Assembly: GCF_002608565.1 (NCBI RefSeq)
Contig: NZ_LIXM01000018.1
Location: 40,944 to 104,943, forward strand
Source of the DNA: Vibrio sp. PID17_43
GTDB lineage: Bacteria; Pseudomonadota; Gammaproteobacteria; Enterobacterales; Vibrionaceae
Direction: 5' to 3'
DNA: 64,000 nt
Shown here: positions 1-10,946 of the stretch, piece by piece
How positions within the stretch are numbered: position 1 is the stretch's first letter
Layout of the letters: each line of letters starts with the position of its first letter
Program-made: the position numbers and the translations under genes
Notes under the pieces: model-generated
Database searches by the model: none
What the model was told of the DNA's origin: nothing
Seen by the model: the letters and a program-made list of their open reading frames with translations, nothing else

Positions 1-2
1 TG

Positions 3-2858
3 CTAAACCTCTCTCTGCTTGACATTGAAGCACTGACTCCATTAATCAAGTTAGCGCCACAGTCGGAATCCACTAGCGAACTACTCAATAAATTAGCACC
101 AAAAGGGCGAGTGGAAGATATTCGTTTGTCGATGAACGGCAGTGTAGATACATTACGTTATTCGGTCGAGCTTGACCAGCTAGGCATGGCTCAGTGGGAG
201 CTGCTGCCGGGCTTTCATCATGTGCAGGGGACACTGTTTGGTGACTTAAAGCAGGCCAAGGCCAACATCACAGTGATTGATGATGTCTTCCCGTATGGCG
301 ATGTATTCCAAGCGCCATTGAATATCAAACAAGGTGAAGTGGACATCATTTGGCAGCAAGATGAAAACGGTTGGCGTCTATGGTCAGACAAAGTGACCGC
401 CGCGACGCCTGATTTGCAGGTGCTTGGTGCGTTTCGTTTGGATTTTCCGCAAGATCAAAGTCCATTTCTATCGTTTTATGCCGAAGCGGATCTCTACAAT
501 GCGGGTGGAACGTGGCGGTATTTACCGACTCCAGCGCTGGGACAAGATCTGACAGACTACCTTTCAACGGCGATTCAAGGTGGCAAAGTTAATACTGCGA
601 AGCTACTTTGGTATGGTGAATTGGGTGACTTTCCGTACAAAGAACATAATGGCATGTTCCAAGCTTGGGTGGGACTGAAAAACGCCAAATTCAGCTTTGA
701 TACCGCGTGGCCGACCATTACTGATCTGCAGCTGGACTTGCTGTTCGAAAACGATGCGATGTATTTGGACTCGAAATCTGCAACCCTAAATGGCGTAAAA
801 GCGAAACGCATTACAGGTCGTATTCCTGATCTTGCAGAAGGTGGTCATATTGAAATCGAAGCCAAAGCAAGCGCGCTAGGTAATGAAGTTCGCGATTACA
901 TGATGGCGACGCCATTGGTAGACTCTGTTGGTGCTGCGTTGACTGCGCTGCAAGTGAGTGGGCCTGTGTACTCCGAATTCCAGCTTAATATCCCTTTTGA
1001 TTCAGACAAAGACGCAAGAGTGTGGGGCTATGCGGATTTAAACAACAACCAAGTCTATATCGATGCCCCGCCGATGACGTTAGAAAACGCGACTGGGCGA
1101 GTCACCTTCGATAACGATGTCGTGATGGCCTCAGGCCTTTCTGCTGAGCTCCTGAAGCAGCCGATCTCGCTAGACTTTCGTGGTGAAAATGCCGAGCAAG
1201 GCTATGACGTGGCGATCAATACCCTTGGAGACTGGGAGGTTGGACCGCTTAAACCTTATTTAGGCGACCGTTGGTTGAGTTTAGTCTCTGGTCATGCACC
1301 GTGGCAGATGGATATAGACTTACAGCTTAACGACGTAGGCTTCACTTACCAAGTGGATGTGTTAGCACAGTTGAGCCAACTGACGAGTGATTACCCCTAT
1401 CCGTTAGGCAGAAAACGTGGTGAGGAAGGCCAAGCCAAGTTACAGGCGTTAGGCAATCAACAAGGCATTTCTGCGCGGCTGCAAATTCCCAATGCGAAGT
1501 ACCAGACTGAAATAGATATTTCTGGTGATGTGCCAGTATTGACGGCGACAAATCTTGTGATTGGTAATGGGGGATTCAAAGTCAATCCGGTCGTTGGGCA
1601 TGATGCTTCAATTCGTTTGAATGAGCTCAGCCTTGAACAATGGATTGATCTGATGAATGTGCCGACGAGTAACACAGAATCTGTCCTATCGAGCATGAAG
1701 ACGCCGACGATTCCGTTGCCAACCCGCGTTGAGATGGATGTAAAAAACCTTCAATTCGGTGGTATTGAGTTTCACGATGTGGATCTGAATGCCCGTAAGA
1801 AAAACTTGAGCTGGCAGTTTGACGTCGATAGTCAGGAGATTAAAGGTAAAGCGAACTATCTTAAGCCTTACGACTTGTCGGTTTCTCTTGAGCGGCTGCA
1901 CTTGTACATCCCTGGCTTTGATCAGATTACCGAAGAGAGGAATTCTCTGTTTGCCAGTGAAGATCAAGCTGCGCCATTGATTTCAGATTTTGACCGCCAG
2001 CTCCATAGTGAGATGCCAAATGTCGTCTTGAATATTGATGATTTCTGGTTACAAGGCTACAAGGTTGGTCAGGTGAATGTGGACTTACAGCGTCGAAATA
2101 ATCGTTTGGAGTGGAAAAATGTCACTTTCAGTAGCGGTCAAAGCCGCGTTGATATGAATGGCTGGTGGGAGTTAACCAAAGCGCGCAGTCACTCAAATCT
2201 AACCATCAAACTGCAAGGTGAAAACAACAGCGATTTGATGGAGCGTTTCGGCATTACCTCTGGCATTCAGCGAGCGCCATTTGATATCAATGCGAACTTG
2301 GAATGGGATGGTGCACCATGGTCGATGAAAACACAAAGTTTGCAAGGAAACGTATCGACTGAATTTGGCAAAGGGGTGATCAGCGAAGTGAGCGGTGCTG
2401 CGCGACTGCTTGGTTTGTTCAGTCTGGACTCCATCATTCGCAAAATGCAGCTCGATTTCACCGATGTGTTCGATAAAGGCATGGCATTTAACTCCATCAC
2501 TGGTAGTGGCAAGATCCAAGATGGCGTGTTTGTCACCAATGACATTGTCATGGATGCACTGGCTGGAGAGATGCAAATCCGAGGTATGGCCGATATTAAT
2601 GCTCGTTTGGTGGATGCAGAAGTGAATTTTACGCCAGATATTACCTCTGGTTTACCAATGTTGACGGCATTTGCGGTTGCACCTCAAACCGCGCTGTATG
2701 TGTTGGCGATCTCGACCGTGATCTCTCCGGTCGTGGAAGTTTTCACCCAAGTTAACTACGAAGTAAAAGGCCGGCTTGATTCGCCAACGGTAAAAGAGAT
2801 ATCACGTAGTAAAGGTGAATACACATTGCCAGAAAAATTGCGTGATGAAGCGAAATAA
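3..2858 (+). CDS. yhdP: YhdP, AsmA-like envelope lipid transport protein (3' part)
   Basis: The frame is open from base 3 and the gene runs in from the left, so this is the C-terminal 951 residues of a protein that is about 1,270 residues in E. coli. Long repeated beta-rich segments and the C-terminal block ending in a hydrophobic stretch (AVAPQTALYVLAISTVISPVVEV, seen near residue 900) match the YhdP/AsmA-like family. Family knowledge: inner-membrane-anchored periplasmic bridge that helps move phospholipids to the outer membrane. The amidase gene follows after 40 bp and tldD after that, a conserved order in gammaproteobacteria. The GTG at 111 is an internal codon, not the start. Confidence 0.93.
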   Translation, partial: LNLSLLDIEALTPLIKLAPQSESTSELLNKLAPKGRVEDIRLSMNGSVDTLRYSVELDQLGMAQWELLPGFHHVQGTLFGDLKQAKANITVIDDVFPYGDVFQAPLNIKQGEVDIIWQQDENGWRLWSDKVTAATPDLQVLGAFRLDFPQDQSPFLSFYAEADLYNAGGTWRYLPTPALGQDLTDYLSTAIQGGKVNTAKLLWYGELGDFPYKEHNGMFQAWVGLKNAKFSFDTAWPTITDLQLDLLFENDAMYLDSKSATLNGVKAKRITGRIPDLAEGGHIEIEAKASALGNEVRDYMMATPLVDSVGAALTALQVSGPVYSEFQLNIPFDSDKDARVWGYADLNNNQVYIDAPPMTLENATGRVTFDNDVVMASGLSAELLKQPISLDFRGENAEQGYDVAINTLGDWEVGPLKPYLGDRWLSLVSGHAPWQMDIDLQLNDVGFTYQVDVLAQLSQLTSDYPYPLGRKRGEEGQAKLQALGNQQGISARLQIPNAKYQTEIDISGDVPVLTATNLVIGNGGFKVNPVVGHDASIRLNELSLEQWIDLMNVPTSNTESVLSSMKTPTIPLPTRVEMDVKNLQFGGIEFHDVDLNARKKNLSWQFDVDSQEIKGKANYLKPYDLSVSLERLHLYIPGFDQITEERNSLFASEDQAAPLISDFDRQLHSEMPNVVLNIDDFWLQGYKVGQVNVDLQRRNNRLEWKNVTFSSGQSRVDMNGWWELTKARSHSNLTIKLQGENNSDLMERFGITSGIQRAPFDINANLEWDGAPWSMKTQSLQGNVSTEFGKGVISEVSGAARLLGLFSLDSIIRKMQLDFTDVFDKGMAFNSITGSGKIQDGVFVTNDIVMDALAGEMQIRGMADINARLVDAEVNFTPDITSGLPMLTAFAVAPQTALYVLAISTVISPVVEVFTQVNYEVKGRLDSPTVKEISRSKGEYTLPEKLRDEAK

Positions 2859-2898
2859 TCACGCAGTTAGTTTTCTTAGCGTATAAGGAATAGAGAAC

Positions 2899-3729
2899 AT
2901 GGAACGTGTAGGCATCATACAAATGACGTCAGGTTCAGATCGAGAGGAGAATCTGGACTTCATTGCCAAGCAGTGCGCATTGGCAGCGGCGCAAGGTGTG
3001 AAGTTGGTACTCACACCAGAAAACGCAACGCTGTTTGCTAATCGCGAAGCGTATCACCATAACGCAGAAGTGTTGTGTTATGGTCCGATTCAACAGCGTT
3101 TATCTGATATAGCAAAACAAAACCAATTGACTTTGGTTTTAGGCAGTATGCCGATTTGTACCGAGCAAGGCGTCACGACCACCACGTTGGTTTTTTCTCC
3201 AGTGGGAGAGTGCATTGCTCATTACGACAAGCTACATATGTTCGATGTCGAAGTAGCGGATGGTCATGGTCGCTATCGTGAATCCGATACCTTTCGGGCT
3301 GGTGCTCAAATTGTCACAGCAGAAACCAATATTGGCACACTTGGATTGAGTATTTGTTACGATGTGCGCTTTCCTGAGTTGTATAAAGCATTACGCTTAG
3401 CGGGAGCAGACATTATTGTCGTACCAGCGGCGTTTACTGCGGTTACGGGGAAAGCACACTGGGAAATACTGCTGAGAGCGCGTGCAATAGAAACCCAATG
3501 CTGGATTTTAGCAAGTGGGCAAACTGGCACTCACCCATGTGGACGCCAAACATGGGGACACTCGATGGTTATTGACCCCTGGGGACAGATACATGCGCAA
3601 CTTCACGAGCAAGTAGGATTGCTGGTGACAGAGATAGATTTGTCACAAAGCCAGCAAGTAAGGCAGAATATGCCGCTGACTCAACACAGTCGCTTTCAAA
3701 ATGAATTGAAACGGAAACTAAAGAGCTAA
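2899..3729 (+). CDS. Nitrilase-superfamily amidase (deaminated glutathione amidase-like)
   Basis: This 276-residue protein has the complete nitrilase-fold catalytic set: E41 in TPENA, K111 in YDKLHMFDV and the nucleophile C153 in [10 protein letters not shown]. The motif around the Cys and the HMFDV stretch are those of the Nit1-type enzymes that repair deaminated glutathione; other omega-amidase activities are possible. It lies between yhdP and tldD with gaps of 40 and 2 bp, so the three are probably one operon. The start has a usable Shine-Dalgarno (ATAAGGAATAG) upstream. Cytoplasmic; substrate assignment is inferred from family. Confidence 0.88.
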   Translation: MERVGIIQMTSGSDREENLDFIAKQCALAAAQGVKLVLTPENATLFANREAYHHNAEVLCYGPIQQRLSDIAKQNQLTLVLGSMPICTEQGVTTTTLVFSPVGECIAHYDKLHMFDVEVADGHGRYRESDTFRAGAQIVTAETNIGTLGLSICYDVRFPELYKALRLAGADIIVVPAAFTAVTGKAHWEILLRARAIETQCWILASGQTGTHPCGRQTWGHSMVIDPWGQIHAQLHEQVGLLVTEIDLSQSQQVRQNMPLTQHSRFQNELKRKLKS

Positions 3730-3731
3730 CT

Positions 3732-5177
3732 ATGAGCATAAATCAAATAGAACAGGCACTCCTTGCCCCAAACGGTCTGACAGAGCAAGACATCGCTGAT
3801 ACGCTCGCGAGAATTGCCACACGCCAGATCGATTATGCGGACATTTACTTTCAGTCCAGCTGGCATGAGTCTCTGGTTCTAGAAGACAGCATCATCAAAG
3901 ATGGCTCTTTTAACATTGATTGTGGTGTTGGTGTGCGCGCTGTAACGGGTGAAAAAACCGGTTTCGCTTACTCAGACCAAATTAATCTAGAAGGTTTAAA
4001 GCAAAGTGCCATTGCCGCACGTGGTATCGCTCAGCAAGGCCAAAATGGCAACGTTCAAGCGTTCAAGCGTTCAGCTAACCAAGCGTATTATGATGCGGTA
4101 AACCCGCTAGCAAGCTGGGAAAAGCAGCAAAAAACCGAACTGTTGATGTCGCTTGATGCGTACATTCGTACCAAAGAGCCGCTGATCAAAGAAGTCTCGA
4201 TCAGTATCAGTGGTGTCCATGAGCAAATGCTTGTGGCAGCAACCGATGGTACTTACGCGGGGGATATCCGTCCTCTTGTTCGTCTGTCGATCAGCGTGCT
4301 CGCTGAAAAAGGCGATCGTCGTGAGCGCGGCAGCGCAGGTGGCGGTGGTCGTTTCGGTTATGATTTCTTCCTGTCTGAAACGGACGGCGTGAAACAAGCC
4401 TTCCAATTTGCAGATGAAGCCATCCGCATGGCGCTAGTGAATTTAGAAGCGGAAGCTGCGCCTGCGGGTATGATGCCTGTCGTATTAGGCTCTGGCTGGC
4501 CAGGTGTTCTTTTGCATGAAGCGGTTGGTCACGGCTTGGAAGGTGACTTCAACCGTAAAGAGTCTTCAGTCTTCTCTGGCAAGCTAGGCCAACAAGTAAC
4601 ATCGCCATTATGCACCATCGTTGATGACGGTACGTTGAAAGACCTACGTGGTTCATTGAATGTGGACGATGAAGGGGTAAATGGTCAGTACAATACGCTC
4701 ATCGAAAACGGTGTGCTAAAAGGCTACATGCAGGACAAGCTAAACGCGCGATTAATGGGTGAGAACCCAACGGGTAATGGTCGTCGTGAATCTTACGCGC
4801 ACCTACCAATGCCGCGTATGACCAATACTTACATGCTACCGGGTGAGCACTCGCCGGAAGAGATCATCTCAACCGTGAAGAAAGGTTTGTACGCGCCCAA
4901 CTTTGGTGGCGGTCAGGTCGATATCACATCAGGTAAGTTCGTATTCTCTACGTCAGAAGCGTACTTGATTGAGAATGGCAAGATCACTCGCCCAGTAAAA
5001 GGTGCAACATTGATCGGATCTGGTATCGAAGCGATGCAGCAGGTCTCAATGGTGGGCAATGACCTAAGTATTGACAGAGGTGTTGGTGTTTGTGGCAAAG
5101 CCGGGCAAAGTGTGCCGGTTGGTGTAGGCCAGCCTACGTTGAAGCTTGACTCCATCACGGTTGGTGGTACAGAGTAA
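3732..5177 (+). CDS. tldD: TldD metalloprotease subunit
   Basis: 481 residues, the same length as E. coli TldD. The zinc-protease motif [11 protein letters not shown] lies near residue 262. TldD forms a heterodimer with TldE/PmbA and degrades or trims small unfolded peptides (microcin B17 maturation, CcdA degradation in E. coli). Its partner pmbA is encoded 7.4 kb to the right at 12624-13967. The start follows the amidase stop by 2 bp, which implies translational coupling. A strong palindromic terminator follows. Confidence 0.96.
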   Translation: MSINQIEQALLAPNGLTEQDIADTLARIATRQIDYADIYFQSSWHESLVLEDSIIKDGSFNIDCGVGVRAVTGEKTGFAYSDQINLEGLKQSAIAARGIAQQGQNGNVQAFKRSANQAYYDAVNPLASWEKQQKTELLMSLDAYIRTKEPLIKEVSISISGVHEQMLVAATDGTYAGDIRPLVRLSISVLAEKGDRRERGSAGGGGRFGYDFFLSETDGVKQAFQFADEAIRMALVNLEAEAAPAGMMPVVLGSGWPGVLLHEAVGHGLEGDFNRKESSVFSGKLGQQVTSPLCTIVDDGTLKDLRGSLNVDDEGVNGQYNTLIENGVLKGYMQDKLNARLMGENPTGNGRRESYAHLPMPRMTNTYMLPGEHSPEEIISTVKKGLYAPNFGGGQVDITSGKFVFSTSEAYLIENGKITRPVKGATLIGSGIEAMQQVSMVGNDLSIDRGVGVCGKAGQSVPVGVGQPTLKLDSITVGGTE

Positions 5178-5200
5178 GTGACTCGATAAGTGGATGAAAT

Positions 5201-5225
5201 AGAGCGCTCATAGAGCGCTCTTTTG
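5201..5225. terminator. Bidirectional terminator between tldD and phoH-like gene
   Basis: Nine-base perfect stem (AGAGCGCTC / GAGCGCTCT) with a 3-nt loop, followed by TTTTG on the plus strand. It sits between two convergent genes. Confidence 0.75.
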
Positions 5226-5243
5226 TTATGGGAATACGGAGCG

Positions 5244-6620
5244 CTACAGGTTTTCTTCGGCAAACTCTGCCAAGCGACTACGTACTACGCCATTGAGGTG
5301 AATATTGGCGCTGCCTTCAAAGTTCTTGAAGCGTTCAACCATATAAGTCAATCCAGACGTGACTGGTGTGAGGTAATGGGAGTCAATCTGTGCCAAGTTA
5401 CCCGAACACACAATCTTCGTCCCCTCACCACAGCGGGTGATGATGGTTTTGATTTGTGAAGCGGTGAGGTTCTGACACTCATCGAGCAGGACAAATGCAT
5501 TCTGGATAGAGCGACCACGCATAAAGTTAATCGACTTAAACTGAATGTTGGCTTTATCGCAGATGTACTTCATCGAGCCTTCAGTACAATGGTCGTGCTT
5601 GTGCAGCGCTTCCAGTGTATCTGTTACGGCTGCCAACCACGGCATCATTTTCTCTTCTTCTGATCCGGGTAAGAAACCGATGGATTCGCCAATATCTGGC
5701 GTATTACGTGTCACAATGATCTTATCGAACATCCCTTTTTCAATGGTTTGCTCCAGTGCTGCAGCCATCGCCAACAAGGTTTTACCACTACCAGCGGCAC
5801 CGGTCAGAATCACCAAGTCAATCTCTGGATCGAGTAGGGCATCCATCGCCATGCCTTGATAGATATTTTTGGGTGTGATGTCCCAAGCGCGACGGTGCAT
5901 CATGCGCTCACGGCTGAGGTCAAGCAGTGTGATCTTCTCTTCATCGATGCTTTCTACGCGACCGACAAAGTCACTATTTTCATCCATCATGTATTGGTTA
6001 ATGAAAGTCGGCTCAAATGGTTCGCGATTGAGTTTGTGGAACGTTTTTCCGCCCAGAGCATAGCTTTCTACTTCATCAACGCCACTCCAGAAATCCCCTT
6101 CACGCTGTTGGAAGCCTTTGGTCAGGTATTGAATATCATCAATCAGTTGATCGGTGCGATAGTCTTCAACAAAGCGAACGCCAGCGCCTTTGGCGCGTAA
6201 GCGCATATTGATGTCTTTGGTGACGAGCACGACTTCACGTGGTGCGCGTTTGTTTTGTAGATAAAGCACCGCATTGAGGATGCGATTGTCACCGGCTTTG
6301 TCGGCGAAGGCTTTGACGGTTTCCTGCAATTCGAAGTCCGCCAAAATAGAAATGGTTCCTTGAGTTGGTTTTTCTTTGGAGACCGGAATACCCTCTGATA
6401 TTTCGTCTGGTGTCGTGTCTCTGAATAAGTTTTCTAAAGCACGAATCGCAACGCGCGCATCTCGTGCTACATCGCGTTTGCTGTCTTTAATGCGGTCGAG
6501 TTCTTCCAATACCGTCATAGGGATGACGACATCGTGCTCTTGGAAAGAATAGATGGCGAAGGGTTCATGAAGAAGGATATTGGTGTCGAGTACAAACAGT
6601 TTCCGATCGGTATCGCCCAT
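5244..6620 (-). CDS. PhoH-family ATPase with N-terminal PIN domain (PhoH2/YlaK type)
   Basis: 458 residues when started at the ATG at 6620, which has a near-perfect AAGGAGA Shine-Dalgarno 4 nt upstream; a longer TTG start at 6638 is less likely. An N-terminal PIN nuclease domain (VLDTNILLHEP) is followed from about residue 240 by a PhoH ATPase with Walker A TGAAGSGKTLLA and Walker B VLLDECQN. Family knowledge: PIN-PhoH proteins unwind and cleave RNA in an ATP-dependent manner in mycobacteria; the cellular role in Vibrio is not established. Single gene, convergent with tldD. Confidence 0.9.
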   Translation of the reverse strand: MGDTDRKLFVLDTNILLHEPFAIYSFQEHDVVIPMTVLEELDRIKDSKRDVARDARVAIRALENLFRDTTPDEISEGIPVSKEKPTQGTISILADFELQETVKAFADKAGDNRILNAVLYLQNKRAPREVVLVTKDINMRLRAKGAGVRFVEDYRTDQLIDDIQYLTKGFQQREGDFWSGVDEVESYALGGKTFHKLNREPFEPTFINQYMMDENSDFVGRVESIDEEKITLLDLSRERMMHRRAWDITPKNIYQGMAMDALLDPEIDLVILTGAAGSGKTLLAMAAALEQTIEKGMFDKIIVTRNTPDIGESIGFLPGSEEEKMMPWLAAVTDTLEALHKHDHCTEGSMKYICDKANIQFKSINFMRGRSIQNAFVLLDECQNLTASQIKTIITRCGEGTKIVCSGNLAQIDSHYLTPVTSGLTYMVERFKNFEGSANIHLNGVVRSRLAEFAEENL

Positions 6621-7151
6621 AGCGTCTCCTTGCCGCAAGCGCGGCTATGCTGCAGAAAGTTAAGTAGGTAAAAATCTTAACTCTGATTGCTTGCAATAGA
6701 GGTCGTCGAGCTATGTCGGTTAGTGCGCAACTGAGTAGCAAGACAACTTATTGCAAACCCGTGTTGATCCTAATCGTGTAGTTGTACACTCAAATCATAC
6801 GCAATGCTTTTGAGTGCTCCTCACAACAAGTATACGTAATATTTACTTGTTACAACTCAATAATTGCCATGAGTTTTTTACAATTTGATTGCATTCTGAG
6901 TTCAGAAAAAAAAGTTTGTGCTTCGGGGCGTTTCAGCGTGACCTATATCACAGCATCAAGTAAGATTACCGACCTTTTTCTGCACATGGGCTAAGTCCAA
7001 ATTATCATGTTGAGCTGAATTGAATATCTTCAGTTAAAAGTGGCATGGCAAGCATAATTGGTATAGCAGAAGCCAGAATCAGTTCTAAACTATTACCCAT
7101 GCCACCGGGCATGAGTAGACAAACAAGAATCAACAACGAGGTAGTCAATAC
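6621..7151. promoter_or_regulatory. 531-bp divergent control region (phoH-like / rapA)
   Basis: No credible gene is seen. It holds a CRP-like site, GTGA-N6-TCAC, at 6938-6951 (AGCGTGACCTATATCACAGC), an imperfect inverted repeat CACTCAAA/TTTGAGTG near 6787-6816, and a small hairpin CATGCC-ACCG-GGCATG shortly upstream of rapA near 7100-7113. Which gene CRP would control is not clear; the site lies about 210 bp before the rapA start. Confidence 0.5.
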
Positions 7152-10061
7152 ATGACATTTGCTTTGGGGCAGCGCTGGATTAGCGATACGGAAAGTGATT
7201 TAGGTTTAGGTACCGTAGTAGCAATGGATGCTCGTACTGTGACATTGATGTTTGCCGCATCAGAGGAAAACCGAGTTTACGCACGTAACGAGGCGCCAGT
7301 TACCCGAGTAACGTTTAACGTCGGTGATGTCATCGATTGCCAAGAAGGTTGGTCACTGAAAGTTGAAGAAGTACTGGAAGATGAAGGTTTATATACTTAT
7401 TTTGGTACTCGTGAAGATACACAAGAAACCGCGGTTATTTTACGTGAGATTTTTCTAAGCAATCATATCCGTTTTAACAAGCCTCAAGATAAGTTGTACG
7501 CAGGTCAGATTGACCGTATGGACAACTTTGTTTTGCGTTACCGTGCATTGAAAAACCAGTTCGAGCAGCATAAGAGTCCAATGCGTGGCTTGTGTGGCAT
7601 GCGAGCGGGTTTGATTCCTCATCAGCTTTACATTGCTCACGAAGTCGGTCGCCGTTATGCACCACGTGTACTACTTGCGGATGAAGTAGGTCTTGGTAAA
7701 ACCATTGAAGCAGGCATGATCATCCACCAGCAAGTGCTGTCTGGCCGTGCCGAGCGCATTCTGATTGTCGTACCTGAGACACTTCAGCACCAATGGCTGG
7801 TAGAGATGATGCGTCGTTTCAACCTGCACTTCTCAATCTTTGATGAAGAGCGTTGTATTGAAGCGTTCGCAGAAGCAGAGAACCCATTTGATACGCAGCA
7901 ATATGTACTGTGTTCTTTAGACTTCCTACGTAAGAGCCGCAAGCGCTTTGAACAAGCACGAGAAGGCGAGTGGGACCTATTGGTGGTCGATGAAGCGCAC
8001 CACCTTGAGTGGAGCCAAGACAAGCCAAGCCGTGAGTATCAAGTGGTTGAAGGTTTAGCAGAGCGCACTGCAGGCGTGTTACTACTAACAGCAACACCGG
8101 AGCAATTAGGTCGTGAGAGCCACTTTGCGCGTCTGCGTCTACTGGATCCAGACCGTTTCTACGATTACGACACCTTTGTCGAAGAAGAAGAGCAATACGC
8201 GCCAGTCGCCGACGCAATTACGTCGCTATTCTCTGGTGAGAAACTGCCTGACGAAGCGAAGAACCAAATTACGGAGCTGCTTTCTGAGCAAGATGTTGAG
8301 CCGCTATTCCGCATTATCGAAAGCGACAGTGATGAAGACTTAAAAGCCTCAGCACGCCAAGAGCTTATCGACAATCTAATGGATCGTCACGGTACAGGTC
8401 GCGTGCTATTCCGTAACACGCGCGCGGCAATTAAAGGCTTCCCGACCCGTAATGTGCATTTAATGCCAATGGACATCCCATCACAGTATACAACGTCAAT
8501 GCGAGTGTCTGGCATGATTGGTGGCAAGATGTCACCAGAAGCGCGGGCGATGAAAAACCTGTATCCAGAAGAGATCTTCCAAGAGTTTGAAGGTGATGAC
8601 TCAAGCTGGTGGCAATTTGACTCACGCGTGAACTGGTTGCTTGAGAAAGTAAAAGAAAAACGCAGCGAAAAAGTACTCGTGATTGCGTCTCGTGCAAGTA
8701 CGGCTTTGCAACTTGAGCAAGCCCTGCGTGAGCGTGAAGGTATCCGCGCCACCGTATTCCACGAAGGCATGTCTATCCTAGAGCGTGATAAAGCGGCCGC
8801 TTACTTCGCACAAGAAGAGGGCGGCGCACAGGTTCTGATCTGTAGTGAAATCGGCTCAGAAGGTCGTAACTTCCAATTTGCTAACCAGCTAGTGATGTTC
8901 GATTTGCCGTTTAACCCAGACTTGCTTGAGCAGCGTATTGGCCGTCTTGACCGTATTGGTCAAAAGCGTGATATCGATATTCATGTACCGTACCTAAAAG
9001 GTACGTCACAAGCAATCCTGGCGCGTTGGTTTGATGAAGGTTTGAATGCGTTCTCTGAAACTTGCCCAACTGGTCGCGCAGTTTACGACAAGTACTCAGA
9101 TGCATTGATTGAGATGCTAGCGTCTGGTGATACGTCAAATCTTGATGAAGTGATTGAAGAGTCAGCGAAGCTGAACAAAGAGTTGAAATCACAGCTTGAG
9201 CAAGGCCGTGACCGTTTGCTAGAGATGCATTCAAACGGTGGCGAGAAAGCACTGCAAATCGTTGAGAAAATATCATCCACAGATGGCGATACGAACCTAG
9301 TGACATTCGCACTGTCTCTGTTCGACACTATTGGCCTGAATCAAGACGATAAAGGCGAAAATGCGCTAGTGGTCACCCCATCTGAGCACATGATGGTCCC
9401 AAGTTACCCAGGTCTTCCGTACGAAGGGGCGACGATTACCTTTGATCGTGACACGGCACTCTCTCGTGAAGATATGCACTTTATCAGTTGGGAACACCCA
9501 ATGATCCAAGGCGGTATCGATCTTCTGATGAGTGAAGGGGTGGGTACGTCGGCGGTTTCACTACTGAAGAATAAAGCGCTGCCAGTCGGAACAATTTTAC
9601 TTGAGCTAATTTATGCAGTGGATGCGCAAGCACCGAAGCGTAGTGGTATTGCTCGTTTCTTACCAAAGACGCCAATTCGTCTGATGATGGATGCTCGTGG
9701 TAATGATCTCTCTTCTCAAGTGGAGTTTGAAGGCTTCAACCGTCAACTGAGCCCTGTAAATCGTCACCTAGGTAGCAAGCTAGTGACATCAGTACAGAAA
9801 GATATTCACAACCTAATCGAAGCGGGTGATGCGCAGGTTGAAAAGCAAGTGGAAGAAGTGCGTCAGCAAGCGCATCAAGAGATGCAGCACAGCTTGAATG
9901 CAGAGCTAGAACGTCTGCAAGCGCTGAAAGCCGTGAACCCGAATATCCGTGATGAAGAAATTGAAGCAATCGAAGCGCAAATTAAAGAGCTTACCGGTTA
10001 CATTAACCAAGCTCAAGTGCAGCTCGATTCATTGCGTTTAATCGTGGTAAGCCACAACTGA
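7152..10061 (+). CDS. rapA: RapA, RNA polymerase-associated SWI2/SNF2 ATPase
   Basis: 969 residues against 968 in E. coli. The Tudor-like N-terminus is followed by a SWI2/SNF2 motor with Walker [20 protein letters not shown] motif VVDEAHH, and the C-terminal helicase motif with [11 protein letters not shown]. RapA binds RNA polymerase and promotes its release and recycling after termination. The start is supported by an AACGAGG element upstream. A hairpin terminator follows. Confidence 0.97.
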   Translation: MTFALGQRWISDTESDLGLGTVVAMDARTVTLMFAASEENRVYARNEAPVTRVTFNVGDVIDCQEGWSLKVEEVLEDEGLYTYFGTREDTQETAVILREIFLSNHIRFNKPQDKLYAGQIDRMDNFVLRYRALKNQFEQHKSPMRGLCGMRAGLIPHQLYIAHEVGRRYAPRVLLADEVGLGKTIEAGMIIHQQVLSGRAERILIVVPETLQHQWLVEMMRRFNLHFSIFDEERCIEAFAEAENPFDTQQYVLCSLDFLRKSRKRFEQAREGEWDLLVVDEAHHLEWSQDKPSREYQVVEGLAERTAGVLLLTATPEQLGRESHFARLRLLDPDRFYDYDTFVEEEEQYAPVADAITSLFSGEKLPDEAKNQITELLSEQDVEPLFRIIESDSDEDLKASARQELIDNLMDRHGTGRVLFRNTRAAIKGFPTRNVHLMPMDIPSQYTTSMRVSGMIGGKMSPEARAMKNLYPEEIFQEFEGDDSSWWQFDSRVNWLLEKVKEKRSEKVLVIASRASTALQLEQALREREGIRATVFHEGMSILERDKAAAYFAQEEGGAQVLICSEIGSEGRNFQFANQLVMFDLPFNPDLLEQRIGRLDRIGQKRDIDIHVPYLKGTSQAILARWFDEGLNAFSETCPTGRAVYDKYSDALIEMLASGDTSNLDEVIEESAKLNKELKSQLEQGRDRLLEMHSNGGEKALQIVEKISSTDGDTNLVTFALSLFDTIGLNQDDKGENALVVTPSEHMMVPSYPGLPYEGATITFDRDTALSREDMHFISWEHPMIQGGIDLLMSEGVGTSAVSLLKNKALPVGTILLELIYAVDAQAPKRSGIARFLPKTPIRLMMDARGNDLSSQVEFEGFNRQLSPVNRHLGSKLVTSVQKDIHNLIEAGDAQVEKQVEEVRQQAHQEMQHSLNAELERLQALKAVNPNIRDEEIEAIEAQIKELTGYINQAQVQLDSLRLIVVSHN

Positions 10062-10088
10062 TTGGTTTTTATCTAAAAACTTGATAAT

Positions 10089-10119
10089 AAAAAACGGCTC
10101 CTTTACGGGAGTCGTTTTC
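10089..10119 (+). terminator. rapA terminator
   Basis: GC-rich hairpin (AAAACGGCTCC / GGGAGTCGTTTT with one mismatch) ending in a T-run, 30 bp after rapA. Confidence 0.6.
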
Positions 10120-10161
10120 GTATTAAAATAGCCTTCTTTTCTATATTTTGAGAGCACACTG

Positions 10162-10914
10162 ATGGCAATGCTTGAATACAATCCACCGACTGATCCTTGG
10201 ACCGATATCGTGTTTGAGGACGATCATATCTTAGCTGTGAATAAGCCATCAGGTTTGCTATCTGTGCCGGGACGTCTTGCTGAACACCACGACAGCATGT
10301 GGAGTCGTCTTCAGGAGCAGTATCCAGAGATCCAGGTGGTGCATCGTTTGGATATGTCGACTTCTGGCTTGATGGTTCTTGCGAAAAACAAACGTGCTGA
10401 GAGCGCATTGAAAAAGCAGTTCCAATTTCGTCTAACCCACAAAATTTATTATGCGCGCGTTTGGGGACACATTGATCAGCAAGAAGGCGAGATCGATCTG
10501 CCGCTGATTTGTGATTGGCCGAACCGCCCATTACAAAAGGTGTGCTTTGACGACGGTAAGCCATCGAAAACCCTATTTCAGGTGGCGAAGTTAGAAGAAC
10601 ATGAAGACGGTTCGAAAACGACCATTGTGCGATTATTGCCAATCACGGGCCGTTCACACCAGCTGCGTGTCCATATGCAGGCGCTAGGGCATCCGATTGT
10701 CGGTGATGAGTTCTATGCAACGGAAGAGGCGAAAGCGTTCTCAGAGCGTCTTGAATTACACGCCTCAGAACTGAGTTTCTACCACCCAAAGAGCGATTGG
10801 CTGCGTAGCATTTTTGTTCCTTGTGATTTTTATCCTGAAGCGGAAGAGATGATCTTTGACTATTTCGACCCAGCGCGTAAATTACCTGATTATAAAACAC
10901 TGCCTCGCTCATAA
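10162..10914 (+). CDS. rluA: RluA, dual-specificity tRNA/23S rRNA pseudouridine synthase
   Basis: 250 residues. The catalytic Asp lies in VHRLDMSTSGLMV and the C-terminal substrate motif is GRSHQLRVHM. RluA makes pseudouridine at 23S position 746 and tRNA position 32 in E. coli. It sits directly after rapA, as in other gammaproteobacteria. ATG at 10162 and ATG at 10168 are both possible starts. About 30 residues longer than E. coli RluA, with the extra length at the C-terminus. Confidence 0.92.
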   Translation: MAMLEYNPPTDPWTDIVFEDDHILAVNKPSGLLSVPGRLAEHHDSMWSRLQEQYPEIQVVHRLDMSTSGLMVLAKNKRAESALKKQFQFRLTHKIYYARVWGHIDQQEGEIDLPLICDWPNRPLQKVCFDDGKPSKTLFQVAKLEEHEDGSKTTIVRLLPITGRSHQLRVHMQALGHPIVGDEFYATEEAKAFSERLELHASELSFYHPKSDWLRSIFVPCDFYPEAEEMIFDYFDPARKLPDYKTLPRS

Positions 10915-10946
10915 ATTAATCCTCAGGCAGTGAACAAGGAGCTGTT

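Noticed and set aside
2199..2576. Antisense frames inside yhdP, valS, rapA and murA
   Set aside because: Out-of-frame shadows of clearly coding genes.
6782..6994. 70-codon frame before rapA
   Set aside because: Overlaps the CRP-like and promoter region, no ribosome site, no recognisable composition.
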